Shown piece by piece: positions 1 through 7,042 of a DNA stretch of 9,345 nt; within the stretch, counting starts at the first letter, position 1; each line of letters begins with the position of its first letter. Below the pieces are notes generated by a model. That model was not told the DNA's origin. It saw only the letters and a program-made list of their open reading frames with translations, and searched no databases. This DNA is from Burkholderiaceae bacterium. Lineage in GTDB: Bacteria > Pseudomonadota > Gammaproteobacteria > Burkholderiales > Burkholderiaceae_C. The stretch is from NCBI GenBank assembly GCA_031256125.1, contig JAIRRE010000050.1, forward strand, positions 1 to 9,345, read 5' to 3'. Made by a program: the position numbers and the translations under genes.

Positions 1-111
1 GGCACGATTGAAAAACTAGGGGCGCATATTGATTTACTCATGGCTATAAGCCAGAAGGTAGCGCTCTCCGAGACCATGGACGAACAAGAATACGTTGAAG
101 GTGAATTATGA
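1..111 (+). CDS. C-terminal end of an unidentified protein, possibly the upstream NRPS/PKS partner subunit
   Basis: The frame is open from the first base and ends at TGA 109-111, giving 36 residues that begin GTIEKLGAHIDLL and end MDEQEYVEGEL. The body is too short to assign to a domain. The acidic, mobile-looking tail resembles the short C-terminal linear motifs that dock onto TubC-type beta-hairpin docking domains in NRPS and NRPS/PKS assembly lines. The next frame starts inside this stop (ATGA, 108-111) and itself reads as such a docking domain, which supports the pairing by context. That it is an NRPS or PKS subunit is inference; the reading frame and stop overlap are seen directly. Base composition here is visibly less GC-rich than in the pdh operon downstream. 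Confidence 0.5.
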   Translation, partial: GTIEKLGAHIDLLMAISQKVALSETMDEQEYVEGEL

Positions 112-257
112 GTATCGAAACACTGGTTTCTGAACTGGTTGAGAACAACATTCATCTCTGGCTTGAGGATGGAAAGCTCAAATTCTGCGCTCCAATACAA
201 GTGCCTGTCTACATCCATTCAACTCCTTCCCCAAGCTCCATCCTGCCCGTTTTTTAA
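108..257 (+). pseudogene. Truncated NRPS start: TubC-type N-terminal docking domain only
   Basis: ATG 108 overlaps the preceding stop and has a good ribosome site (GAAGGTGA, 97-104). The 49-residue frame starts MSIETLVSELVENNIHLWLE and continues DGKLKFCAP. This matches the known pattern of TubC N-terminal docking domains: a short helix (xxLLxEL), a GI/NIxLWLE strand, then DGKLKF/Y and an AP dipeptide. These domains sit at the N-terminus of NRPS subunits and bind the C-terminal tail of the previous subunit. Family members usually continue with a KGxLTPEL-like helix and then a condensation domain of a >1000-residue protein. Here the match ends after APIQ (about base 195-200), followed by about 18 unrelated residues and TAA 255-257. 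No condensation, adenylation or carrier domain follows. I infer that a deletion or recombination removed the rest, so this is probably a dead stump, although the short peptide could still be translated. Confidence 0.6.
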
Positions 258-609
258 AAAATAAGCTAATTTTTGCGCCCGCCGCGCCGTTTCCGCGAGA
301 TGGGCTAGAACATGAGTTGGTTATTTTTCGAGCATTTTTGATCTTGTGGCAACGTTGACTCTCGCCTATTGCGGACAGGCATCTTTTGAGCGTTGGGGTT
401 TTTCCTGTCTTGGCATCAACATCGCACCCGATACCCCACCATCAACCCATCAAGCGCAGCCACCCACTGGCCTGCCTGTGTCGCCTGCATTTGTTGAACT
501 TCGGCCAGAGTCTTGCCTTGCTAGATAGTGCCGTCACGAGCTTGATAAATCAAGCAAACTGTGCGACGTTTGGCCCATGAATTCACCCAACAACAGCGCT
601 AGTAAATAG
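258..609. other. Non-coding stretch with a possible eroded coding remnant on the minus strand
   Basis: No convincing intact gene is present. Bases 249-275 are A/T-rich (T6 followed by A6) and contain no GC stem, so they do not make an intrinsic terminator. On the minus strand, one phase from about 580 down to 305 reads as three protein-like segments broken by in-phase stops at 521-523, 416-418 and 305-307. The first includes AKRRTVCLIYQARDG and the second KTLAEVQQMQATQAG. This pattern suggests a decayed gene, but I do not recognise the family. The short plus-strand frames starting at 346 and 386 have no ribosome site and a composition typical of chance frames. Confidence 0.3.
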
Positions 610-697
610 TTACCTGCCCATCGCCGCCACGACATCGACGATCACACTTGGGCTTTACTCGAACCACACCTGCCTGGGCGCAAAGGTGCCTGGGGCC
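610..697 (+). pseudogene. Fragment of an IS5-family transposase (N-terminus only)
   Basis: In the phase beginning at 610 (just after TAG 607-609) the translation runs LPAHRRHDIDDHTWALLEPH and then LPGRKGAWG. This matches, from memory of the family, the N-terminal block of IS5-family transposases (RHDxSDxxWxLLEPHLPGRKGxWG). In intact copies a segment of the type [23 protein letters not shown] follows, and then the DDE catalytic core. Here the match stops at GAWG near base 697 and continues into unrelated residues to TAA at 802-804. No ATG start, catalytic residues or terminal inverted repeats were found, so this is a small dead fragment. It points to past insertion-sequence activity between the NRPS stump and the pdh operon. 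Confidence 0.55.
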
Positions 698-810
698 ATG
701 ATGCAGTTCTCATCGCCGGCCAGCTCCAGCGGCACATGCGCAAAGCGTTCCTGATGCGACCAGTTGGGCCGGTGGCCCTGTTCGTCCCGGCCATCGCGCA
801 ATAAGTTGCC
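655..810 (-). other. Unrecognised minus-strand open stretch, possible gene remnant
   Basis: Between an in-phase TGA (811-813) and TAA (655-657) the minus strand is open for 51 codons. It reads in part RPNWSHQERFAHVPLELAGD and has a natural-looking amino-acid mix. Its codons lie in the same register as the plus-strand transposase phase, so over 655-697 one of the two must be a shadow. The better supported reading there is the transposase fragment. The part at about 700-808 may be a remnant of some other gene joined to it. I do not recognise the family, and no start codon or ribosome site is evident. Confidence 0.2.
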
Positions 811-1110
811 TCAATCGCCGTGTTTTGGCCAACTCTGGCCTAAACGCTCTGTCCGAGCTATGCGGTCAGCGCGCGCGACGAGCGCAAGAGTGCTCAAAAG
901 CGCCCTTGGATCATCGCACCCTGCTGGAAGCAGGCTACGCTTTGACGATGTCACGAATTGCGGAAATAGCTATGGTTTTCGCGCACGCTTATCGAGGAGG
1001 AGCGCAACGGGTTGATTTCTTATTGTGGTAATGAATGCCGTAATTCGAAAAACCCTAAATTCATGCGATCATCCTGGTTCCATGACACACTCGCTTGATT
1101 CGATAAAGGA
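811..1110. other. Upstream region of aceE with no supported gene
   Basis: The plus strand holds a 68-codon open frame at 825-1031 that includes HRTLLEAGYALTMSRIAEIAM. It has no clear ribosome site, and I recognise no family in it. The stretch should contain the promoter of the pdh operon. A TTGACG at 942-947 is a fair -35 match, but no good -10 lies 16-18 bases downstream, so the promoter is not placed. No palindromic operator of the PdhR type (AATTGGT-ACCAATT) was seen, so control of the operon cannot be read from the sequence. Confidence 0.3.
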
Positions 1111-1116
1111 AAGGAG
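1111..1116 (+). promoter_or_regulatory. Ribosome binding site of aceE
   Basis: AAGGAG lies nine bases before ATG 1126 and is preceded by another purine-rich run (AAAGGA, 1105-1110). It fixes the aceE start at 1126 and fits the Ser-Ala-Gln N-terminus and the expected length of the protein. Confidence 0.8.
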
Positions 1117-1125
1117 TTCGACGCG

Positions 1126-3840
1126 ATGTCCGCACAACCTCAAGCCTCTGTTACCGGCCAGATTGATGCCGATGCCCAAGAAACGCGCGAATGGACCGAC
1201 GCGCTCAGCGCCGTGATCGAGCAGGGCGGCCCGGAACGCGCGCACGGCTTGCTCGAACAACTGCTCGACCATGCGCGCCAGTACGGCATCGACCGGCCTT
1301 TTTCGGCCAATACCGCCTACGTCAACACCATTGCACCCGATCAAGAGGCGCGTTGCCCGGGCAACATCGCCATCGAAAAACGTCTGCGCGCCTACATGCG
1401 CTGGAACGCCATGGCGATGGTGGTCAGGGCCAACCGGCTGCATCCTCCCGAAGGGGGCGATCTGGGCGGGCACATCGGTTCGTTTGCTTCGCTGGCGTCC
1501 ATGCTGGGCGCCGGGTACAACCATTTTTGGCACGCCGAGAGCGCCAACCACGGCGGCGATTTGCTCTACCTTCAGGGCCACTCCGCGCCCGGTATTTATG
1601 CACGCGCCTATCTCGAAGGGCGGCTGACCGAGGAGCAACTGGAAAATTTCCGCCAGGAAGTGGGCGGCAAGGGGCTATCCAGCTATCCACACCCCAAGTT
1701 GATGCCGGAGTTCTGGCAGTTTTCCACGGTGTCGATGGGGCTGGGGCCGCTGATGGGTATCTACCAGGCGCGTTTCCTGAAGTATCTGCACGCGCGCGGC
1801 ATTGCCGACACTACGGGGCGCAAGGTCTGGGTGTTCTGCGGCGACGGCGAAATGGACGAGGTGGAATCGCTCGGCGCCATTAGCCTGGCGGCGCGCGAAA
1901 AGCTCGACAACTTGATTTTCGTCATCAACTGCAACCTGCAACGGCTGGACGGCCCGGTGCGCGGCAACGGCAAGATCATCCAGGAACTCGAAGGCGAGTT
2001 CCGCGGTTCGGGCTGGAACGTCATCAAGCTGATCTGGGGCAAGGGCTGGGACCCGCTGCTGGCGCGCGACACGAGCGGCAAGCTGCGCCAGTTGATGATG
2101 GAAACGCTGGACGGCGACTATCAGGCGTTCAAGGCCAACGACGGTGCCTATGTGCGCAAACATTTCTTCGGCAGATACCCGGAGACGGCCAAGCTGGTCG
2201 AGCACATGAGCGATGAGGAGATATTCGATCTGCGCCGTGGCGGCCACGACCCGGAGAAGGTGTATGCCGCTTTTCATGCCGCTTACCAGCACCGGGGCCA
2301 GCCTTCGGTGGTGCTGGTCAAGACCATCAAGGGTTACGGCATGGGCAAGGTGGGCGAGGGCCAGAACACCGTGCACCAGACCAAGAAGCTCGACGATGAG
2401 GACATCCGCTACATCCGCGATCGCTTCAACATTCCGGTGCCCGACAGCGAACTGGACAGCCTGCCGTTTTATAGACCAGCCGACGACACGCCGGAGATGA
2501 AGTACCTGCACGAGCGCCGCCAAGCGCTGGGCGGCTACCTGCCGCAGCGGCGCACCCAGAGCGACGAGCGCTTTACCGTGCCCGCGCTGGATACCTTTCG
2601 CATGGTGCTTGAACCGACTGCCGAGGGGCGCGAGATTTCGACCACGCAAGCCTACGTGCGCTTTTTGAACCAGTTGTTGCGCGACCAGGCGCTGGGGCCG
2701 CGCGTGGTGCCGATTCTGGTGGACGAGGCGCGCACCTTCGGCATGGAAGGGCTGTTCCGCCAGATCGGCATCTACAACCCGGCTGGCCAGCAGTACACCC
2801 CGGTGGACAAGGACCAGGTGATGTACTACCGCGAAGACGCCAAGGGCCAGATTCTGCAAGAGGGCATTACCGAAGCGGGCGGCATGGCCAGCTGGATCGC
2901 CGCCGCGACCAGCTACAGCAACAACAACCGCATCATGGTGCCGTTCTACATCTATTACTCGATGTTCGGCTTCCAGCGTTTTGGCGATCTGGCCTGGGCC
3001 GCCGGCGACATGCTGGCGCGCGGTTTCATACTGGGCGGCACTTCCGGGCGCACCACGCTCAATGGCGAGGGCTTGCAGCACGAAGACGGCCACAGTCAGA
3101 TTCAGGCCGGACTGATTCCCAACTGCGTCAGCTACGACCCGACCTTCGCGCACGAGGTCGGCGTGATCCTGCACCACGGCTTGAAGCGCATGGTGGAAAA
3201 GCAGGAAGATGTTTTTTATTACCTCACCTTGCTCAACGAAAATTACGCCATGCCGGGGCTGCAAGCTGGCACCGAGGAGCAGATCATCAAGGGCATGTAC
3301 CTGTGCCGGCCCGCGCCCGCCATGAATGGACAGAACGCGCCGATGGTGCAGTTGCTGGGCAGCGGTTCGATTCTGCGCGAGTCGATCGCGGCGCAGACCC
3401 TGCTGGAACAGGATTGGGGCGTGGCCACCAACGTCTGGAGCTGCCCCAGTTTCAACGAACTGGCGCGCGATGGGCGCGATGCCGAACGCTGGAATCGGCT
3501 GCATCCCACTGAAAAGCAGCGCATACCTTTCGTTACGCAGCAACTGGCAGGCCACCCTGGGCCGGTGGTCGCCGCCACCGATTACGTCAAGGCCTATGCC
3601 GACCAGATTCGCGCCTTCATGCCCAAGGGTTGCGGCTACACGGTGCTGGGCACCGACGGCTTTGGGCGCAGCGACTTCCGCCGCCGGCTGCGCGCGCACT
3701 TCGAGATCGACCGCTACCACATTGCCGCCGCCGCGCTCAAGGCGCTGGCCGATGCGGGCGCGCTGCCCGTATCCAGAGTACAGGAGGCCATCACCAAGTA
3801 CGGCCTGAATGCCGACAAGATCAACCCGCTGCTGGCGTGA
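1126..3840 (+). CDS. aceE: Pyruvate dehydrogenase E1 component, homodimeric type
   Basis: This cytoplasmic thiamine-diphosphate (ThDP) enzyme decarboxylates pyruvate and reductively acetylates the lipoyl groups of AceF, the first step of pyruvate to acetyl-CoA. The 904 residues align by eye along the whole length of E. coli AceE (887 aa), with a slightly longer N-terminus. The ThDP motif is complete: GDGEMDE at 239-245 and INCN ending at Asn270. Active-site equivalents are visible: His116 in GGHIGSF, His152 in LQGHSAPG, the mobile-loop His417 in NTVHQTKK, Glu579 in ILQEGI, and the GEGLQHEDGHS block at about 648-658. The transketolase-like pyrimidine-binding half (ISTTQAYVRFL onward) and the C-terminal domain (LGTDGFGRSD) are intact, and the protein ends NADKINPLLA as in relatives. 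It is the first gene of the operon, 11 bases before aceF. I see no frameshift or missing key residue. Confidence 0.98.
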   Translation: MSAQPQASVTGQIDADAQETREWTDALSAVIEQGGPERAHGLLEQLLDHARQYGIDRPFSANTAYVNTIAPDQEARCPGNIAIEKRLRAYMRWNAMAMVVRANRLHPPEGGDLGGHIGSFASLASMLGAGYNHFWHAESANHGGDLLYLQGHSAPGIYARAYLEGRLTEEQLENFRQEVGGKGLSSYPHPKLMPEFWQFSTVSMGLGPLMGIYQARFLKYLHARGIADTTGRKVWVFCGDGEMDEVESLGAISLAAREKLDNLIFVINCNLQRLDGPVRGNGKIIQELEGEFRGSGWNVIKLIWGKGWDPLLARDTSGKLRQLMMETLDGDYQAFKANDGAYVRKHFFGRYPETAKLVEHMSDEEIFDLRRGGHDPEKVYAAFHAAYQHRGQPSVVLVKTIKGYGMGKVGEGQNTVHQTKKLDDEDIRYIRDRFNIPVPDSELDSLPFYRPADDTPEMKYLHERRQALGGYLPQRRTQSDERFTVPALDTFRMVLEPTAEGREISTTQAYVRFLNQLLRDQALGPRVVPILVDEARTFGMEGLFRQIGIYNPAGQQYTPVDKDQVMYYREDAKGQILQEGITEAGGMASWIAAATSYSNNNRIMVPFYIYYSMFGFQRFGDLAWAAGDMLARGFILGGTSGRTTLNGEGLQHEDGHSQIQAGLIPNCVSYDPTFAHEVGVILHHGLKRMVEKQEDVFYYLTLLNENYAMPGLQAGTEEQIIKGMYLCRPAPAMNGQNAPMVQLLGSGSILRESIAAQTLLEQDWGVATNVWSCPSFNELARDGRDAERWNRLHPTEKQRIPFVTQQLAGHPGPVVAATDYVKAYADQIRAFMPKGCGYTVLGTDGFGRSDFRRRLRAHFEIDRYHIAAAALKALADAGALPVSRVQEAITKYGLNADKINPLLA

Positions 3841-3851
3841 GGGAGGCGGAC

Positions 3852-5534
3852 ATGAGCACAGTGGAAATCAAAGTGCCGGACATCGGCGATTTCAAAAATG
3901 TCGCGGTGATCGAAATCCTGGTCCAGCCCGGCGATACGGTCAGGGCCGAGCAATCGCTGGTCACGGTGGAATCGGACAAGGCGTCGATGGAGATTCCGTC
4001 GAGCGCGGCGGGCGTGGTCAAGGAACTCAAAGTCAAGCTCGGCGACAAGATCAGCGAAGGGTCGGTCATCCTGTTGCTGGAGACGGCGCAAACGAGTGCG
4101 GGCGCTGGTCTTGCATCCAGTTCCCCCGCCGTGAGCGGTCAGGCTAGCCAGGCCGCGCCGGTTGCAGCGCCGACGACGTCCGCCGCCCCGGTGCAACCGT
4201 TAGGCCAGCCGCGCCTGGTCGAAGTGCGGGTGCCCGACATCGGCGATTTCAAAAATGTCGCGGTGATCGAAATCCTGGTTAAGTCCGGCGATACGGTCAA
4301 GGCCGAGCAATCGCTGGTCACGGTGGAATCGGACAAGGCGTCGATGGAGATTCCGTCGAGTGCGGCGGGCGTGGTCAAGGACTTGAAAGTCAAGCTCGGC
4401 GACAAGGTCAACCAGGGCGATTTGCTGGCTGTGGTGGAAAGCGCCAGCGCCACGCCACAAGTGCCCGCTGCGGCTCCGGCCTCGGCAGGGCAGGGCGATG
4501 GCACAAGCCAGACGCCCACGCCCCAACCTTCGCAAATCCTGCAAACCTCGCAAACGCCGCCAGCATCCGCTGCGGCCCAGGCCATGCCGCCGCATCAGCC
4601 CGGCGCAGCGCCGGTCGGGTTGCCGTATGCCTCGCCATCGGTGCGCAAATTTGCGCGTGAACTGGGCGTGCCGTTGGCTGAAGTCAAGGGCAGCGCCGCC
4701 AAGGGCCGCATCACGCAGGCCGACGTGCAAGCCTTTACCCGCGCGGTGATGGCGGGCCAACAGCAAACCCAAGCGCAAAGCGGCGCGGGCGGCGGCGCGG
4801 CATTGGGGCTGCTGCCGTGGCCGCAGGTGGATTTCGCCAAGTTCGGGCCGGTTACGCCGCAGCCACTGCCCCGCATCAAGAAAATCAGCGGCGCCAACCT
4901 GCACCGCAACTGGGTGCTGATTCCGCACGTCACCAACAACGACGAGGCCGACATCACTGACCTGGAAGCCTTGCGCATGCAACTCAACCAGGAAAACGGC
5001 AAGGCCGGCATCAAGGTCACGATGCTGGCCTTCGTCATCAAGGCGGCGGTGGCGGCGCTCAAAAAGTTCCCGGAGTTCAACGCTTCGCTCGACGGCGACA
5101 GCCTGATCCTCAAACGCTATTACCACATCGGTTTTGCCGCCGATACCCCCAATGGCCTGATGGTGCCTGTGCTCAAGGACGCCGACCAGAAAGGCGTACT
5201 GCAAATCGCGCAAGAGACCGCCGATCTCGCCAAAAAAGCGCGCGAAGGCAAACTGGCCGTGGCGGACATGCAGGGCGGCTGTTTTTCGATCTCATCGCTG
5301 GGCGGTATCGGCGGCACGCACTTCACGCCCATCATCAATGCGCCGGAGGTGGCGATCCTGGGCTTGTCGCGCTCGTACTTGAAGCCCGTATGGGACGGCC
5401 AGGCTTTTGCGCCGCGCCTGACGCTGCCGCTGTCGCTCTCGTATGACCACCGCGTGATCGACGGCGCGGCGGCGGCGCGCTTCAATGCCTATCTGGCCGC
5501 GCTGCTGGCCGATTTGCGCCGCATCGTGTTGTGA
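3852..5534 (+). CDS. aceF: Dihydrolipoamide acetyltransferase, E2 of pyruvate dehydrogenase
   Basis: E2 forms the core of the complex. Its swinging lipoyl arms accept acetyl from AceE and pass it to CoA, and they are reoxidised by Lpd. ATG 3852 follows GGGAGG (3841-3846) directly after the aceE stop; 560 residues. Order of parts: lipoyl domain 1 (about 2-80, DKA lysine Lys43), an Ala/Ser/Pro/Gln linker, lipoyl domain 2 (about 121-199, Lys162), a long Ala/Pro/Gln/Thr linker (200-257), the peripheral subunit-binding domain (about 259-295, YASPSVRKFARELGV), a Gln/Gly linker, and the acetyltransferase domain (about 336-560). The catalytic motif HRVIDG has His533 and Asp537. Two lipoyl domains is common in betaproteobacteria, whereas E. 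coli has three. The two domains are almost identical in DNA, suggesting recent duplication or gene conversion. Confidence 0.97.
   Translation: MSTVEIKVPDIGDFKNVAVIEILVQPGDTVRAEQSLVTVESDKASMEIPSSAAGVVKELKVKLGDKISEGSVILLLETAQTSAGAGLASSSPAVSGQASQAAPVAAPTTSAAPVQPLGQPRLVEVRVPDIGDFKNVAVIEILVKSGDTVKAEQSLVTVESDKASMEIPSSAAGVVKDLKVKLGDKVNQGDLLAVVESASATPQVPAAAPASAGQGDGTSQTPTPQPSQILQTSQTPPASAAAQAMPPHQPGAAPVGLPYASPSVRKFARELGVPLAEVKGSAAKGRITQADVQAFTRAVMAGQQQTQAQSGAGGGAALGLLPWPQVDFAKFGPVTPQPLPRIKKISGANLHRNWVLIPHVTNNDEADITDLEALRMQLNQENGKAGIKVTMLAFVIKAAVAALKKFPEFNASLDGDSLILKRYYHIGFAADTPNGLMVPVLKDADQKGVLQIAQETADLAKKAREGKLAVADMQGGCFSISSLGGIGGTHFTPIINAPEVAILGLSRSYLKPVWDGQAFAPRLTLPLSLSYDHRVIDGAAAARFNAYLAALLADLRRIVL
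3873..4049 (+). repeat. Lipoyl-domain DNA repeat, copy 1
   Basis: This 177-base in-frame segment of aceF recurs at 4230-4406, offset by exactly 357 bases (119 codons). By hand count 9 of 177 positions differ. One shared run of about 59 bases, spanning the lipoylated-lysine region, is identical. Confidence 0.95.
4230..4406 (+). repeat. Lipoyl-domain DNA repeat, copy 2
   Basis: Partner of the segment at 3873-4049. The differences cluster at codons for Gln-Pro versus Lys-Ser, Arg versus Lys, and Glu-Leu versus Asp-Leu. The linkers on either side are not similar, so the repeat is confined to the folded lipoyl domain. Confidence 0.95.
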
Positions 5535-5544
5535 GGAGCGCGCC

Positions 5545-7011
5545 ATGAGTGAAAGCAATTTGACCTGCGATGTGCTGGTGCTCGGCGGCGGGCCGGGCGG
5601 CTATAGCGCGGCGTTCCGCGCCGCCGATCTGGGCTTGTCGGTGGTGGTGGTGGAACGCTACGCCACGCTCGGCGGCGTGTGCCTGAACGTTGGCTGCATT
5701 CCTTCCAAAGCCTTGCTGCATGTGGCGAGCGTGATGGATGAAGCGCGCCATTTGGCGGCCATCGGTGTGGATTTCGACGCGCCCAAGATCGACCGCGACA
5801 AACTGCGCGCGCACAAGGACAAAGTCATCGCCAAACTTACCGGCGGCCTGGCGGCGATGGCCAAAATGCGCAAGGTCGCGTTGCTGCGCGGCGTGGGGAC
5901 GTTTACCGGCCCCAATCAACTGAAAGTCGAGGAAACCGCCGGGCCGGGCCAGGCCAAAACCGGCGGCGTCAAGACCGTGCAACTCAAGCGCGCCATCATC
6001 GCCGCGGGCAGCCAGGCGGTGCGCCTGCCGTTCATGCCGCAAGACCCGCGCATCGTCGATTCCACCGGCGCGCTGGCGCTGGCGCACGCGCCGAGGCGGA
6101 TGCTGATTCTGGGCGGCGGCATCATCGGCCTGGAAATGGGCACGGTCTATTCCACGCTGGGCGCGCGGCTGGATGTGGTGGAAATGCTCGACGGCCTGAT
6201 GCCCGGCGCTGACCGCGATCTGGTGCGCGTCTGGCAAAAAGTCAACGCGCCGCGCTTTGATCGCATCATGCTCAAAACCAAGACCGTGGCGGCGCGTGCA
6301 ACCGACGCGGGTATCGAAGTGACTTTTGAAGGCGATGGCGCGCCGCCGCCGCAAACCTACGACCTGGTGCTGCAAGCCGTGGGCCGCAGCCCCAACGGCG
6401 CACGCATCGGCGCACAGGCGGCGGGCGTCGCGGTGAACGAACGCGGCTTCATTGCGGTCGATGCGCAGATGCGCACCAGCGCGCCGCACATCTTCGCCAT
6501 CGGCGACATCGTGGGCCAGCCGATGCTGGCGCACAAGGCGGTGCACGAAGGTCACGTGGCCGCCGAAGTCATCGCGGGTGAATTGAAGGGCGACGAAAAA
6601 CTGGCCCGCGCGGCGTTCGACGCGCGCGTGATTCCCGCCGTGGCTTACACCGACCCGGAAGTCGCATGGGTCGGCCTGACCGAAGACCAGGCCAAGGCGC
6701 AAGGCATCGCGGTGAAGAAGGGCCTGTTTCCGTGGGCGGCATCGGGCCGCGCCATTGCCAATGGGCGCGACGAGGGTTTCACCAAACTGCTGTTCGAGCA
6801 AGCCAGCGGCCGCATTGTCGGCGGCGGCATCGTCGGCACGCACGCGGGCGACCTGATCGGCGAAGTGGCGCTGGCTATCGAAATGGGCGCGGACGCGCTG
6901 GACATCGGCCACACCATCCACCCGCACCCCACGCTGGGGGAAAGCATTGGCTTGGCGGCTGAGGCGGTGCATGGGGCGTGTACTGATTTGCCTCCGGCGC
7001 GAAAACGCTAA
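5545..7011 (+). CDS. lpdA: Dihydrolipoyl dehydrogenase, E3 of pyruvate dehydrogenase
   Basis: This FAD flavoprotein reoxidises the dihydrolipoyl groups of AceF and passes electrons to NAD+. The 488-residue frame starts at ATG 5545, with GAGGAG (5533-5538) overlapping the aceF stop. Visible motifs: FAD-binding GGGPGG at 14-19, the redox disulfide Cys46-x4-Cys51 in GGVCLNVGCIPSK, the NAD-binding GGGIIG at 190-195, the second FAD motif around AIGDIVGQPMLAHKA, and the C-terminal catalytic pair His461/Glu466 in HPHPTLGES. Length fits E3 enzymes without an extra domain. Some betaproteobacterial pdh operons carry an E3 with an N-terminal lipoyl domain; this one has none. The same E3 could also serve 2-oxoglutarate dehydrogenase or glycine cleavage, which cannot be told from here. 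It is the third gene of the operon; no terminator is evident after TAA 7009-7011. Confidence 0.97.
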   Translation: MSESNLTCDVLVLGGGPGGYSAAFRAADLGLSVVVVERYATLGGVCLNVGCIPSKALLHVASVMDEARHLAAIGVDFDAPKIDRDKLRAHKDKVIAKLTGGLAAMAKMRKVALLRGVGTFTGPNQLKVEETAGPGQAKTGGVKTVQLKRAIIAAGSQAVRLPFMPQDPRIVDSTGALALAHAPRRMLILGGGIIGLEMGTVYSTLGARLDVVEMLDGLMPGADRDLVRVWQKVNAPRFDRIMLKTKTVAARATDAGIEVTFEGDGAPPPQTYDLVLQAVGRSPNGARIGAQAAGVAVNERGFIAVDAQMRTSAPHIFAIGDIVGQPMLAHKAVHEGHVAAEVIAGELKGDEKLARAAFDARVIPAVAYTDPEVAWVGLTEDQAKAQGIAVKKGLFPWAASGRAIANGRDEGFTKLLFEQASGRIVGGGIVGTHAGDLIGEVALAIEMGADALDIGHTIHPHPTLGESIGLAAEAVHGACTDLPPARKR

Positions 7012-7042
7012 AGCCTTGATTACTGCGGGGGTACGGAAAGCC

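Noticed and set aside
249..275. T-run/A-run that might be a terminator after the truncated frame
   Set aside because: The T6-A6 palindrome and the imperfect AAAAATAAGCTAATTTTT repeat lack any GC-rich stem, so this is not a credible intrinsic terminator.
942..976. Possible sigma-70 promoter upstream of aceE (TTGACG at 942-947)
   Set aside because: At 17-base spacing the -10 is AATAGC (3 of 6). The better TATGGT at 971-976 is 23 bases away. Too weak to call.
825..1031. Small 68-codon plus-strand frame before aceE
   Set aside because: It has no clear ribosome site and no recognised family, and it lies where the operon's promoter region is expected. Kept only as part of the unassigned upstream region.
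1675..3720. Long minus-strand open frame (681 codons) inside aceE
   Set aside because: It is an antisense shadow of aceE. GC-rich third positions remove stops on the opposite strand; the translation has no recognisable domain, and aceE matches its family along its whole length.
6947..7042. Longer version of the Sel1 protein starting at TTG 6947 inside lpdA
   Set aside because: It would add 32 residues before a clear signal peptide and overlap lpdA. The start at 7043 gives a proper export signal.
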